Source: Litomosoides sigmodontis (Eukaryota; Nematoda; Chromadorea; Rhabditida; Onchocercidae). Taken from it: 64,000 bases of DNA. Location: assembly GCA_963070105.1 (NCBI GenBank), contig OY718806.1, positions 5,849,865-5,913,864 on the forward strand, given 5' to 3'. Below the pieces are notes generated by a model. It saw only the letters and a program-made list of their open reading frames with translations, searched no databases and had not been told where the DNA came from. The position numbers were made by a program, and so were the translations under genes. Of this stretch, positions 16,124 through 28,037 are shown piece after piece (within the stretch, counting starts at the first letter, position 1; each line of letters begins with the position of its first letter).

Positions 16124-19100
16124 CGTCTGAGTATGTCGCAGTGGTGGAACATCGATGACTAACGAGGTTGGTGACTTTATGTAGCGTTTAGCTCTTGGGA
16201 CTACACGTCACAATTTCTTGTGTCTAGCGCACTGCAATGTAAGATATATGCTAAAATAATTAAAACAACATCGTTCCGTCTGCAAAACAGGAAGATGGTT
16301 CATTTTCCGATGACCAAAGTCTAATGCAGATCCATTCTCACTTGATAATTGGATAAGATGATTAAGTATATGTTTCTCATTAAACAACTTATTTCATTAA
16401 GTAAGCAAAATTTGCTGCAAACGTCAGAAAATTGCTTCAACATTGGTTAATTATAATATTTATTCCAGTCGGAATAATTCCGGTTAGAATAAAGTGAAAA
16501 AAACCTCGATGGAAAACCATTATTTTATTGCTGAAGTGCGCAAGCTTTCTTGACGATAATTCCAAGAGAGCGGAAACAGAGCGATTTATGACATGAAAAA
16601 CGTTTGACCAAATCAATGATAAAAAATATTTACAAGTTCTAAGTGTTTTCCCCTGTCGTGTTATGACACCTTGTGAGTTTTGATAAGCGTCCACTCTGTC
16701 CTGCCGGCCGGAGAGAATGAACGATACTTGCTGTCAGTTTAGTGATGACAAAGTTGCTGTCACCACCAGGCCTCGCTTCAACGCCAGGCGAGTTTTGCAA
16801 CAAAGACGCCAGTGATATTGTAACAAGACGCCTCTTCCGAGACCTCGCGTTTCTTGCTGAAATTTAACGAAAACTAAAAATACTGCACATTCAGGACTCA
16901 ACTTTTTATAGTTCTCGTATTAAGTGCAGTCCAGCATCACGCTTTGCAACAGGAATAAGTGAGACAATGGAAAATTGAACTCATAGCAAATGATAGGCAC
17001 ATAAACATTGGAAAATTACAGTTGCAAAAGAAAGCACTGGTGCTCTTCCTATTAAAGCTAATTACGAAGCTACAAAAGTTCCAAATAATGCAAACGCGAA
17101 GATTTGAAGGGCAACTTTCAACTGCAAAATGAAGTGCGCTGAGATTAATTACCACCGTAATGAAGCAATTAAAGAAATAAGAACTTTAACAGCGGAGAGA
17201 ATTTTAATGTCTAACTAACTAGAACTGAGCGCTACCCACCACCTTTACAAATAAAAAATTTGCATAAACTAAGTCGTTCCTCATATATATATATATGGGT
17301 ACGATAAAGAGGACAATAGCGCCCTAGCCAATAGACCAGTAATTCGAGATAAGCTCGCAGAATATATAATAATGCTAAGTTCAGCAATCATAGACCAAGC
17401 AGTGTGATTGATAGTCGGAGATAAAGGAAGCCAATTCAGCGCAGTTGGCATAAGAGTATCGAGCTACACACCCCGCAGATGGACATGTAGAGGTCGCCAC
17501 ACAACAACAGATCACCAACAGCTCAACAACCTTGGATGAGCAAGTCAACCAGTAACGTCAACACTATTCGCCCTCTCCCCCTCTCCTCTCACTCCCCTTT
17601 CTCGTCGATTTGTGTTGTACTACCGCTGCTGCAACAATAGCTACTGAACCACCGCTGCTGTCCAATTATAATTCTACTCGAATAACGGGTGAATGATGCT
17701 CCACCGCGAACATCATTATCATCGTAATCATCATCATCATTATTATCACCATCGCCCTCATAACCATCATGAAATCTCTTCCTTACACTACCACTAGTAA
17801 CACTTCCCTAGTGTTATAAAGCATTCTACAATCAGCTGTCAGCTATGATGAGTGCAAGCAGAATTATGTACCCTTTTCCAATCTGTGACCCAACACTCCC
17901 CCCAGAACTTGCTTAATGTGGTGAAGGTACATAACATTTTTACCACTCTCTCATCGTTTTTATCAGACCAGCTTCCTTCCAGCATATAAATAGTGCTGAA
18001 GCAAAACGCTCATTTGCTTAATTAGCAGATTTCACCAATCTAACCTGTTCTGCCTTATGATCTTGTTTGAAGTCAGCAAATCCACTAGAAAGTAAGCCGC
18101 TGTCTCCAAAACAAAAAAGAACAATGAGCGCAAAACTGTGAACTTCATAAAAAGTGGCTCTGATTTGGAACAAAACGAGAAAAAAATGTTATTGATTTGG
18201 ATGCGGCAACGACGTTGTAATAATGTTTGCCATCGGCGAAAGCGGAATACATCTGCGAGCGAGTGTATACACGTGTGTACGCATTATTTATACGCACAAG
18301 TATTTTTGTGAGTATACGCCAATGTCACAAAGTAAATACGAGTTCGATTAGCAGCTTACTAATGATTTGCATATTTTTCATAAAAAAAACGTCACTTTAA
18401 TAATGCGCACATAGATATATTACCTAACAGTTATTCATAACGTGCATATAAATTGTGAATGATCTCATCTGAAGGATCTCATTAGCTGATAGGCTTACCT
18501 TAAATGCAAAGATGAGGTACAAGAAACTTTCCTTACATGAAGCTGAATTGTTTTGAATTAAAGTAGATTTTGCTTTAGTAACTTCTTGGTTATTATGACT
18601 TCTTCAAATTTCAATAATTTTAAACGTTTTATCTTCATTCCCTATGTGAAGCCAACGCTTTATCTAACAATTTATCTAAGGACCAAGCATGCAGTCAAAA
18701 TCCACTTCCTTGAAAACTTTGAGCTTATTCCATGGGTTTTCTTTAAAGCAAATGTCACTCAACTTCTCACCGCCTCGAAACACCAACTTTTCTTTCATCC
18801 ACAATAAGGCAGTTAATATTGCTGTAAATAAAGCTTCCTATTAGTATTCGAATAGGTCGGTTAGTTATCCAGTGAATATAACCATTAGTTAGGTGTCCAT
18901 CGGGTCACATGTCACGTTATTTTAACGAACTAACATAGTTTAAAAAAAACCTAATTTATTGGTAATACGATTGGTCCTCATAATATAAGTTTCAGGTTTG
19001 AAGAGCGGAAAAAAATTTAGCAACATTGCAGAGATGATATAAATCATTGTAAGAAATTGCTGATGTCACTGTAACAAATCGACAAATTTTTTCATAACAG

Positions 19101-22100
19101 TGTCGTGAGGTGAAAGCTATTACAAAATATTATCCTTAAATGATTACATTCCAAAAAACCCATGATCTTAATTCATCACATCTTGCAAAATATTTCGGGC
19201 TTTGGAAAGGATACATTAACTACTAACCTGAATGCCTTCTAATTTTTGGAAGGGCTATAGAGACAGTGAAAATCAATGAACAAGCGGTTTATTCCAAAGG
19301 CGTTTTTGATGATGGATTGTATATTCTTTGATCACTTTAACCATATATTTTAGTTGCTATTTTTTTTCAAACTTTTCACTCACTTCCTTTACTTCCAGCA
19401 TTTCAAAGGTAACTCCAACTTTTTGCTAAATGCAAAAACTTGAATAATAGTGGTTTGAAGAAGTTGAGCTGCTTAGGAAGTTACCTAAGTAGATGGTTAA
19501 CTGTCAGCACAAGCGCATACTTCGGTTCACTGAAAAAAAAACACTTTTCCACTGGCAGCAGCACAACAACGCTTCGAATTTTCTGAAGATCCAAAAGCGC
19601 GCAACCTCAGTGATTTCCACTTGTTCAGTATCTATTTACATCGGATGTAAATATACCTGGAGTATTGTGAAACTGCTTATTTTATTGGATTTGAAAAATA
19701 GCGATATTTTAGCACTAACAAAGTACCCATCGGTACTCACATGATTCATGCATAAACCATCATTGTCCTGTTGACGATAAACTGTATACCTTACAGTCAA
19801 CCAGAAGACTAAACTGAAGTCATGACAATGGTAACGCGAATAAATTCCGTGTAATACGGGACAACTCGAATACTTTTGAGATTTGTCCTGTTTATTAGAG
19901 AAGTGACAAACCAAAAAACCAAAGAAATCAAATGTTCGAAGCAACAGAAATTGTATAAAATTCATTTGTTGAAGAGAAAGTGTGGGCCACATAGAGTTCC
20001 TTAGAAAAATTATACAAGAAGGTGTAGCCTATTTCGCATGGAGCTGCTGCCTCAAACGTGGAAAAAAAGACTGTCACTACAGAACTTTTAAAACGGCTTC
20101 TTATTTTCTATTCTTCGCTTACTTTTGCGAACTTTGCTCACTTATTTTTCCCGTAATTTCGTTATATTTTAAACGTACTGTGCTCAAAAAAAGAGTGATC
20201 GGTCTCAACCATCCACGACCAGTTGCAAAAATAACAGCCTTTCCAGTTATCAATTACCTTTAGCATGTTATTACAATAACTTTCCTAAATACAGCCTCAC
20301 ATTCCCCACAGCGCTGGTCGACTAATTTTCAGATCAACTGCTTCCGAAACAGCAAGGGAGAAAGAAAAGAGAGAGTGCTAATGGGTAAGCAAGAGCCTAC
20401 TGAATCGTGACGCAATGATGTAAAAGAGTTGGAGCATTCAAAAGATCTGCTGAGGCATATTTACATGGTCAGCTGTGTCCACTTATTTAAGCAGCTCTGC
20501 TCCATCCACATCTAATCCATTTAGTTTCCTATCACTTAGCAAACTTCTCATTAGCTCGAAGACTCGCAGCCTCATAGCTCACTCTCAGAAGATTGTCCAG
20601 CTCCTTCCTACGCAATGCAATATGTTGATAAATTGTAAGTACCTTATTATCGCAGAAAAGTATAACAATGTACAATTGGTCTACTTCGAGTATGCTTGTC
20701 TATTAAATGAAGCTAAAGGTGCAGAGCGAGCAAGTTAAAGTTCGATGTGTGATTCCTGAACACAAAAAGTGCCGATTGGTAAAATAATGGAGCACTGTCG
20801 GAAATGACCCGCAGAGTGTACTGTATTGTGACAGCATAACTAGCAAACCAAAATAAGTGCGCATTAACCTACAAAATATGAAAGAAGACAGACGATTGCA
20901 TGTGATCATCACCCGATCGCTCATTATCCCCACAACCATCAGCCAACTGTGCGTCGGCAACGGAACTGAACGATGCAGTAATGCAAGGCCTCCAGTTTAA
21001 CCCCCTTTTTTTGCGAACATTTCGAAGAAATGTTAAGACTTCTCGAAAATGCACTCTCCAATTCGACACATTCATACCAGTCAAACTTAGCTAGGTCGTA
21101 GAGGGATAAGCTCAGGCGTCTTTTAAAATTGACATCGTACAGGAAAAGTCCAATTTTGTCTTCTTGCTATCTGTCCAACGACTACTTGAAATGCGCTAGC
21201 TTCGGCGTAGCATGAAGCTCTTTTTCTAATTGCCTGGTTCCAGAAAAGCTTGTTCACAATTCGTGCTGCATTAGATTTCATTTTTCATTCACTATTGACC
21301 TATTCACGTTGATTTGATCAAATCGCTTTTCACAGCTGTACTTTGATGGATGCTTCAGTGGAAATTTTGATTAGGAAGCAACGGGTCAAGCAGTCATAAA
21401 GAATACATGGAAACTATAATAATGATACCGCAGGACGAAAAGGAGGATTGTGTCTTCTTAAGAAGTGAAATGAAAGCCGGTCGCTTATCTAAAAGAGGCC
21501 GAGTATCAGTGACAAGAAAGAGAACGTCAAAAATTTCAGTGCACCTCACAAAGAGATATGCAATCGTTGACTTCAATATCGATCCTTTCTGATCGACTGT
21601 GACGTAGCACATGTAAGTTACAATACTGTCTCGCAAATACTGCATTCCATATTTGGCATCAGTAAACACGTGTGTCATAATTCGGCCTTGTATCTGTTGG
21701 AAGGGTGGAAAGTAGTGTTGTAGTCTTCAAGTTCGTTGGTGAATCCTCACAATAGCACGAGACTGTTTTAAAGCAGCATGGAAGAAAGGTATTTAGGTAA
21801 ATAATAGTGTAAGATTTCAAAAAGATAAAAACTAGGTTAAGCTGCGAATTGAACGTGAGAAGCTGTGCTCGCGTGGCAGCAGCAGACGTGATACGTTACC
21901 ACCGGGAGCATTAAAGAAATGCATAGGGAAATGGAAGCGATGGCACAAGCGTGCGCTGGCCCTGAAGCTCATATTCAACAAACTAAAAGAGGACGCACCT
22001 TGTAGTGCGCCCATGAGGCTACGGAAAGAAAGGATAGGGAGAAGTGCCAAAGAGTAAGGCACTCTTCCTCCCTTTTCCATCCAACATTTATTATTATAGG

Positions 22101-23880
22101 AGGCGAGGCGAAAGAGACAGAGGCAAATACTGCTTCTCAAACAAAGAGGGAAGAGGGATGAACGCTAGTGGACATCACGTCTTTGCATCGACCTTCTTCC
22201 AAAATTAGTTGGGGGGCAGGAAAAGGATGATAGCAAGGCAGGGGAATCGAAGTGAAAGGATGATAATATTGATAGCAAGCCAAACAGACTTCATCATACG
22301 GCCCTATACCCTGCACCTGCACCGCAAGCTCTTCATCTTCCAGATTTACAGTTTGCTCCTCGTTCCCACTGACCTTTCGCCCCCCAACTTTTCTGTGCTA
22401 CTACCTGGCGACCTATTTGTCAAAGGTTAGCCCACAACTCAATGAACTTATATGACCTCCGATATGAAAGTTCGTCCTACAATTTCAAGACTCGTGATGA
22501 GAGAGAAGGAGATACCAATATTTCACGTACATTAGCTGGTTGCATACACTTTGCTGCGTACGTCAAACTAATGTAGTATCTGAAAAAGGAATTCATCCTT
22601 GACCAGAAAGCTCCAACATATCACTAAGTTTCAACAATGCAATTCTTATTTAGGTGCAGCTATTCTCAAGATCACAACATTTGCGACATTTTAACATTTA
22701 AAATGCCTAAATGAAGTTAACTACCTGGTCCTCTCCCAAGAAAAACTGGAACAGCCCCTATGAGTAAACGTTTCGTAACTTTGTCGTACCCAGAAAGCAC
22801 CACCATGAGTTGGCAGTTGCAGACTTCCAAGCTATTTTCGCAGGAACGATCAAGCTTAACTGCATCATTCGCATGATATAAACGCTGTTTATAAGCAGTA
22901 TGCATTGGCGGAACTTACGGATGAAATCGAAAAGTGATTTTAGAATCAGTGCAAGTGTACATTGCCACTTGCACTTGTTATTTTGCTGACCAAAGAGAAT
23001 AATGGTTGCAGTACATGAAAGTAAACATAACATACAACCGTTGGTAAGTGCTTACGGTGCGTGGGTAGTCGTCATCACGCAGAATGCAACCCAACCGCAT
23101 CACCAAACAATTAAGGTTCCCCACCGCTGAACGGCGATTGTATATCTGTATGAGAGGGAGCTGGACAACAAACTAGCGGCACCAGCGAGGGAGATGTAGG
23201 AGGAAGTAGGAGTGATGGAGGAATGGAGGAAGCGACTAGAAATGGAGGCACTAACTTGGGAGGGATGGAAGGAGAGCGGGAAGGGAGGTTAGGATGAACA
23301 GAAGTGCAGATGACGTTGCCTGGTAACAAGCTAGATGGCTTCTCGAAGTGGCTCGTCGTCGTGTTTCCTTTTGGAGTGGAACAGCGGGGGAGAGGAGGAC
23401 CGCGGAGATACTGGGACTAGCGAATGGGCGGGAGCAGTGCTGGATCAAACATGTATCTTGCAAGGCTCTCTTTCATTCGTCCTGTCCCTGTACACATCGA
23501 ATTTCCACTTCGTGAATTTCGGCCATGGATTTTACAAATCCTTGTCACACGTATTGTTGAATCAAAGACAGAAACTGCCGTGTGAAAAGGTAAGAGTAAG
23601 CACGCTAAAGCAGTGTTCAGCGATTGACACTTGCATTTGTAGGAAAGGAAACACTCAGCGAAACACCTCATCTTCCTTATGATCCCTTAATATCCCCTTC
23701 TGTCTAAAGAATCTGTAAATCAGAGTTCGTAACCTTAGCGTGACATCCGAACAGTTCTCCTCCTTACGTCGTATCCATATCGTCGACATAACTTCAGTTG
23801 AAATAAGTGCTACAGTTAGGAATCGATTTCCCATTTAACGAAGTGTTCTTTGAGTAGAGGTTGTGATTATGCTAGCGTCC
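16124..23880. other. Long accessory region, mostly non-coding, 5' of kinase gene
   Basis: About 7.7 kb upstream of the kinase gene without a recognisable conserved gene. It holds a pyrimidine-rich patch (about 17565-17610), CAT/ATC-rich DNA (about 17710-17775), and GC-richer purine-rich patches (21840-22260, 23150-23420). Open frames in the purine-rich patches run on both strands and are compositionally biased, so I do not call them genes. The first kilobases may hold kinase promoters or alternative first exons. Confidence 0.45.
21833..22057 (+). other. Open frame in GC-rich patch, possible terminal exon
   Basis: After an acceptor-like AG at 21830-21831 a plus frame stays open for about 74 codons to a TAA at 22055-22057. 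It is rich in Lys and Arg (for example LKKCIGKWKRWHKRALALKL). It has no near ATG and no upstream exon that I can link. The antisense frame is also open, which argues for a compositional effect. Function unknown. Confidence 0.15.
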
Positions 23881-23995
23881 CATAGCTTAGCAAGCCACAT
23901 AAACTTGGGGAACCGTAAGAGCTCAAGTATGATGAGTACTTGAACTTCAAGATCGGTCTTTGAATAATTTCCACTTTATGGTAAAGTCAAGCTGC

Positions 23996-24335
23996 CTTGT
24001 ATGGTTTTAGTGATAAGATGTATGTCCAACGGATGTGAAAAAGATGCAAGATCTCCATATTCAGATAAGTCGGTCTGAGTTTGTCCTTTGCTCACTCCTT
24101 GTATTACACGCCATCCACCACCTTAAAATCATTTTGGACATTGCAGCACATCTGGTTATGCACGATTTGTTGATCAAATATCATTGAAATTTCTAAGTTA
24201 GAAAACTTTAGAAGCTTTTGTCACTTAAGCGATAAATGGTAATTTACCAAATCTAAGTTCCCAACGACAAAAAAGGCGTTGTTCGGGGAATCCAGATGCA
24301 CTTTCAATCTCACCGATAATGTGCACCTCGGCCAT
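23996..24335 (-). pseudogene. B9D2: Truncated duplicate of B9D2 (exons 1-2 only)
   Basis: Exact copy of B9D2 exon 1 (24335-24248, starting [10 protein letters not shown]) and exon 2 (24121-23996, containing KGQTQTDL and [13 protein letters not shown]). The sequence leaves the gene inside intron 2 at 23881, and exons 3 and 4, which encode the GWP...GYG half of the B9 fold, are absent. Frames and splice sites are undamaged, so transcription is possible, but the product would lack more than half of the domain unless spliced to something downstream. Perfect identity means a very recent duplication, gene conversion or an assembly artefact. Confidence 0.85.
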
Positions 24336-24378
24336 TTACTTCTCCGGTATCATCCCCCTCCAGCTTTCTTCTATCAGT

Positions 24379-24392
24379 GTCACCATAGCGAC
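24379..24392 (-). promoter_or_regulatory. X-box in truncated B9D2 copy
   Basis: Minus-strand GTCGCTATGGTGAC, identical to the element in front of the complete B9D2 gene and fitting the RFX/DAF-19 consensus RYYNYYWWRRNRAC at every position. It starts 57 bases upstream of the copied ATG. Confidence 0.6.
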
Positions 24393-24663
24393 AACAACGC
24401 GTTGCCATTCTGCTTTTTACGTGTACTACGCGAACAGCTCAGGATCGCTTGAAATGCATTCGCGACACAGCGAAGTCATTTTGCTTAGTCGTAACTCTTC
24501 ATCCAATCAACCCAGGTCAGCCCCTCTTCAACTTTACATTGAGCCCATTGAATTGTCGCTCCCCTAAATTCTATTTCCATAAGCGAAGAGTACTATGCAA
24601 AACACGGACATCAATCAGCTCTTAAAATGCATTTTATTCACTTTTTTGTTATGTAACAAAGCG

Positions 24664-25243
24664 CTACCGGGACATCATCCCACTGGAAAAATTTTTTAAA
24701 GCAACAATACTTTTTAGCATTACGACCAAAACTATAATTAAGTATATCCCAATTGAACATACCGGAAGAACACAGTTTACCTTGCTAAACATTCCACTGT
24801 TTTTCCTAAACCATCATCAGTAGGATCGTTCCCAAGATATCCTGATGATGGACAGTATTCATAAAAGTATAAACGCATTCGAATGTGATGGGATCTTGCT
24901 AACAGAATGAATACAACGGGAAATAAACCGTATAACAAATATTTAACGGAATTGTTGTCATTCATGGTCACCTCATTACATCACGCAACAATCACACAAC
25001 TGCTTGTGAACAGAACAGAGTCTACTATCTCAGACGTCTAGTGCTGCTCGCTCAGGTTCGAACACCAGAGGCATACATAAATCAAGGCTAATTTCATTCG
25101 AGGATCGATTTTTAGCAAAGCATTAATTTTTTGAGCGATATGAATACCGCGGATCAAAGTTGTGCTTTTCTCCATGATATTATTGAACTGTGAATTAATC
25201 ATGACTTGTTCAAGTTTTTCACCACATCTATTTCGTACACTAC
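24664..25243 (-). CDS. Putative small membrane-protein gene fragment, unknown family
   Basis: Not recognised. Three minus-strand exons join in phase: 25243-25077 (with EKLEQVMINSQFNNIMEKS), 24971-24781 (with hydrophobic YLLYGLFPVVFILLA, a likely membrane segment, then YCPSSGYLGNDPTDDGLGKT) and 24682-24664, which gives SGMMSR and a TAG. Splice signals are CAG|G, AAG|GTAAAC and TTTTTCCAG|T; the acceptor before 24971 is weak. The last base of the stop codon (24664) is the first base of the duplicated B9D2 block, and an AATAAA on this strand (24638-24633) lies inside the block. So the present 3' end is partly built from duplicated DNA and the original gene may have been cut short. An ATG at 24965 could be an alternative start. 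Confidence 0.35.
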
Positions 25244-25252
25244 CTGTCAATA

Positions 25253-27210
25253 TAGGTGTAAAAAATTAAAATAAAATTGGAAACCTCCACACTGAATTCA
25301 AATGCATGATTACGTTTTAGTTTTCAACTTGCTATTGCTGAACATGGCAAGGAACAATAATGACTGAATGTAATTATGAATTCAGGTATCAATGATATCA
25401 ATTAAGTTTGCTCAACAAATAAAATTTGTTTCTTCCACGAAATTACAATTTTATTTTTTCCAAAATGAATTTTCTAGTGCTACAGTGAGGAAATTACCGA
25501 TTCTTTTTATGGCGTTCGTTCAGTAAAAGCATTTTAAGCAGTTAATTAGAAGAAATTTGCCTTAAAAACATTGAAATGAGCACATTTAATTGAACAAATA
25601 AATTCAGGACAGATATACATGACGTTAAGAATAGCATCATCCATTCATATACATACATTGAAAACATAAAAGATCTTTGGATCTAGTATAAGTTTAAATT
25701 ATCGGTTGGAAGTATTTTAAGAAATTTGGCTCAATAAAAAGTTTAGTGAGTGAATAATAATCACTGCAAGAATATCAATGATAAGCAAAAATCGCTTCCA
25801 ATGATAGTGAAAAAATTAGAGTGATTTGTCGATAAAAAGACAATGTATAAAGCGAAGCTATTGAGAAACTCGTATTTTGAAGCAAATTATGATTATGAGT
25901 AGTTTCGCAATGATTAATCGTAGGTCAGCAATTTGATTTATTAGCGAACACGTCACGTTTGTGCATTACTGCATTGTATGTTAAGCACAGTCGTGGATCA
26001 TCTTGTAAGAGATGAAAATCTAAAGTAAAAAGGAAACTTTATTTGATTCACCCGTAGTTAATTTAGAAGCAAAAATGCATCATTTGAAGAAATGAAAGTA
26101 TTAATTTTTAATTTAAAATATTTTGCGCAGATAATAACAGGTTGAATGCCAAGCTAAGACAGTTACAAAACGCTTGAAGTCCGTCATTTAAATATATTGC
26201 AGGTTTCAGTCGATAGCAACATCTCCATGATAAGTAAGCAAAAGAGCATTATAGGGCATGAAAGTTAACGATCTGCTAAGAGTATCCAATTGTGTGTGTG
26301 CCCAGAAATTTTGTTCTTTCACCGTCACAGATATTTCCAGAAAGTTTTAAGATCTACATTGAATGATTTGCAATTAATTCAGATGTACATTGCTCTGGTG
26401 TTTGCGAATCGGTGGATAGGTTAGATTAGAGTGCTAGCTTACTTATGACTTCACACGCTGAATTTCTTAATAATACAGTACAGCGACTTCCTTCCTACTG
26501 TTTTGCGAAACATACAGTTGTGAAATAAGTAATTAACATTTGTCGGAAGTAGAAATAGTAACGTTGCTGAAATCCTTCCTTATGAAACCCATTTGCAAAA
26601 TGATAAATAATGATAAAAAGTAATTATAAAAGGAAGAGGTTAGAAGCGCATTTATTAATTGTGGTCCAAATTGAGAATACGAAGATAATTTAAGGCTTAA
26701 AATTGAGGAAGATTGAAAGAAAAAGAGAAAGAAGAGAGAAGGAGAGAGAGAGGAGGGGAGATGAAGAGAGAGATGGCACAGTAGCTACTGGCAGAATGAA
26801 GAAATGCTGCGGAAAGCGGACTAGTTTCGGCACTGATTGCTGGATAAAAACAGATGGACGGATTAAATGATCTGTGGATCTCGTCGTCGTCGTCGTCGTC
26901 GTCGTCGGTCCGAATTCGCAATAACACTGATTGATAGTCTTCCTCTAATTATCGACCGTCATCAACCTACCGCCCTTTCCTTACTATTTCTGCACTATGC
27001 ACTGCTATGGCTGTTCAGTGGCACAGAAATGTTACCTTGAATGAGTGAAAAGGGTGCCTACGTATGAACGTACCGCACATGGAGGGAACTGTATGTGTGT
27101 GGCAGTGATATTCTCTTCCGCAACAATTTCGAATTAAATCAATTTTATAGACAGTATATCACCGATGATTGATAATTTAATAGAGAGGTAGATACCATGA
27201 TTAATGAAAT
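25253..27210. other. Intergenic, AT-rich; purine tract and CGT repeat near right end
   Basis: No gene recognised. GA-rich strand bias at about 26705-26775 and a trinucleotide run at 26881-26907 are the only clear structures. Confidence 0.5.
26881..26907. repeat. (TCG)n trinucleotide microsatellite
   Basis: About nine tandem TCG/CGT units. On the minus strand they would read as poly-Asp in one frame, with no support for real coding. Confidence 0.95.
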
Positions 27211-28037
27211 CTATTTCAACCTGATCTCATTGTTATAGTCCATTTTAGATTGCACTATCCAAGTCGATGAATAGTTCAGTTCGTTCCGCTCACTAACTGG
27301 AAACACTCGACCCCGTTCGACAATGAAGTGCAGATGCAATTCTTCAAAGAATTGCATGAGGTTTTTTGTGTTCTGTTGATGGTTAGCTTAAAAAAGTAGA
27401 TATAATGGATTGGGCTATGCAACATTCTTACAGAGATAAATTTCGGAAGGATAAGGATAAGGTTAAGCACAGAAAACAGTCTCTTGAATAATAAAAAATG
27501 AAAAATAAATAATGCTAGCATTATCATCCACAACCTTCCTTCTTTCGTCTACTGCACTTCTCATTTTAACTATGTTAAATCTGTAAGTTTGAAAGATAGC
27601 AGAAAACCTAATTACATACCATTCCGCCGACCCGAAAACAACTTACCACTTCGAAAATATAAAAACACTGAAATTAAAGATCTTCCCACTGATAACTTCT
27701 GCCTTTTTTTTTAAATCGTGCTGAAGCAAAGCTGTTTTGGTGTAAAATTTATAAGCAGCAAGACAAAAAACAGCTCGCTCATCTCATCCGATATTTTCAC
27801 TTACGTTCGCCCGTCAGCTCCATCTTAAAAGATGGCATAGTACGTATTAAATATCGCTGCAAACCACTTACCATGAAGGTTTTCAACAGTGAGTAGTAAA
27901 AGTTGCAAAATTTTCATCTCATTATCAACACGAGTCACACAACTGCCTTTCGCAAGAAAATTTCGTGGCGGATAATCCAAATGACAAGGTGTTTTTGCTT
28001 CTTCTTCTTTCCCAGCAGTGATAAGCAGAGATGAGGC
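27211..28037 (-). CDS. Putative 3' exons of an unidentified gene
   Basis: Not recognised. Three minus-strand exons join in one frame: 28037-27872 (with PPRNFLAKGSCVTRVDNEMK and LQLLLLTVENLH), 27667-27620 (VFLYFRSGKLFSGRRN) and 27386-27211 (with ELHLHFIVERGRVFPVSERN and YSSTWIVQSK), ending in TAG at 27213-27211. The acceptors CCTTAG|G, TTTCAG|T and TTTTAAG|C and the donors G|GTAAGT and G|GTATGT are good, and all phases agree, giving about 128 open codons. No domain is identified. Further 5' exons (perhaps from about 28.2 kb) were not fixed. Plus-strand frames are also open over parts of this stretch, so the strand is not beyond doubt. Confidence 0.4.
27334..27357. repeat. Near-perfect palindrome
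   Basis: ATGCAATTCTT and AAGAATTGCAT are an 11-base inverted repeat separated by two bases, inside the last putative exon of the unidentified gene. It makes both strands read MQFF-like peptides. Confidence 0.8.

Larger units (their letters stand above)
23881..24664. repeat. 784-base direct repeat, left copy (truncated B9D2 segment)
   Basis: Matches 62207-62990 base for base as far as I can compare, in the same orientation, offset 38,326. Content on the minus strand: 5' flank with X-box, B9D2 exon 1, intron 1, exon 2 and the first part of intron 2. No target-site duplication or terminal inverted repeat is visible at the edges, so it does not look like a classical transposon. Confidence 0.95.

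Noticed and set aside
21832..22140. 102-codon minus frame
   Set aside because: Lies in a GC-richer purine/pyrimidine-biased patch where both strands are open; composition explains it.
23251..23463. Pro/Ser-rich minus frame near purine-rich tract
   Set aside because: Low-complexity strand bias; no splice or family support.
24319..24567. 82-codon plus frame present identically in both repeat copies
   Set aside because: It is antisense to B9D2 exon 1 and its promoter; identity is due to the duplication, not to coding constraint.
23881..24664. Duplicated block as a DNA transposon or Helitron
   Set aside because: No terminal inverted repeats, target-site duplication or Helitron ends, and the content is a gene segment.
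25045..25065. tRNA B-box-like GGTTCGAACACC
   Set aside because: No matching acceptor stem, A box or anticodon arm around it.
26697..26927. Frame with an eight-residue Asp run
   Set aside because: Product of the TCG repeat and an adjacent GA-rich tract.
27291..27360. Plus-strand exon reading (TNWKHSTPFDNEVQ...)
   Set aside because: Open but with a weak donor and no in-phase partner; the minus-strand reading has three phase-consistent exons. Similar peptides on both strands come from the palindrome at 27334-27357.
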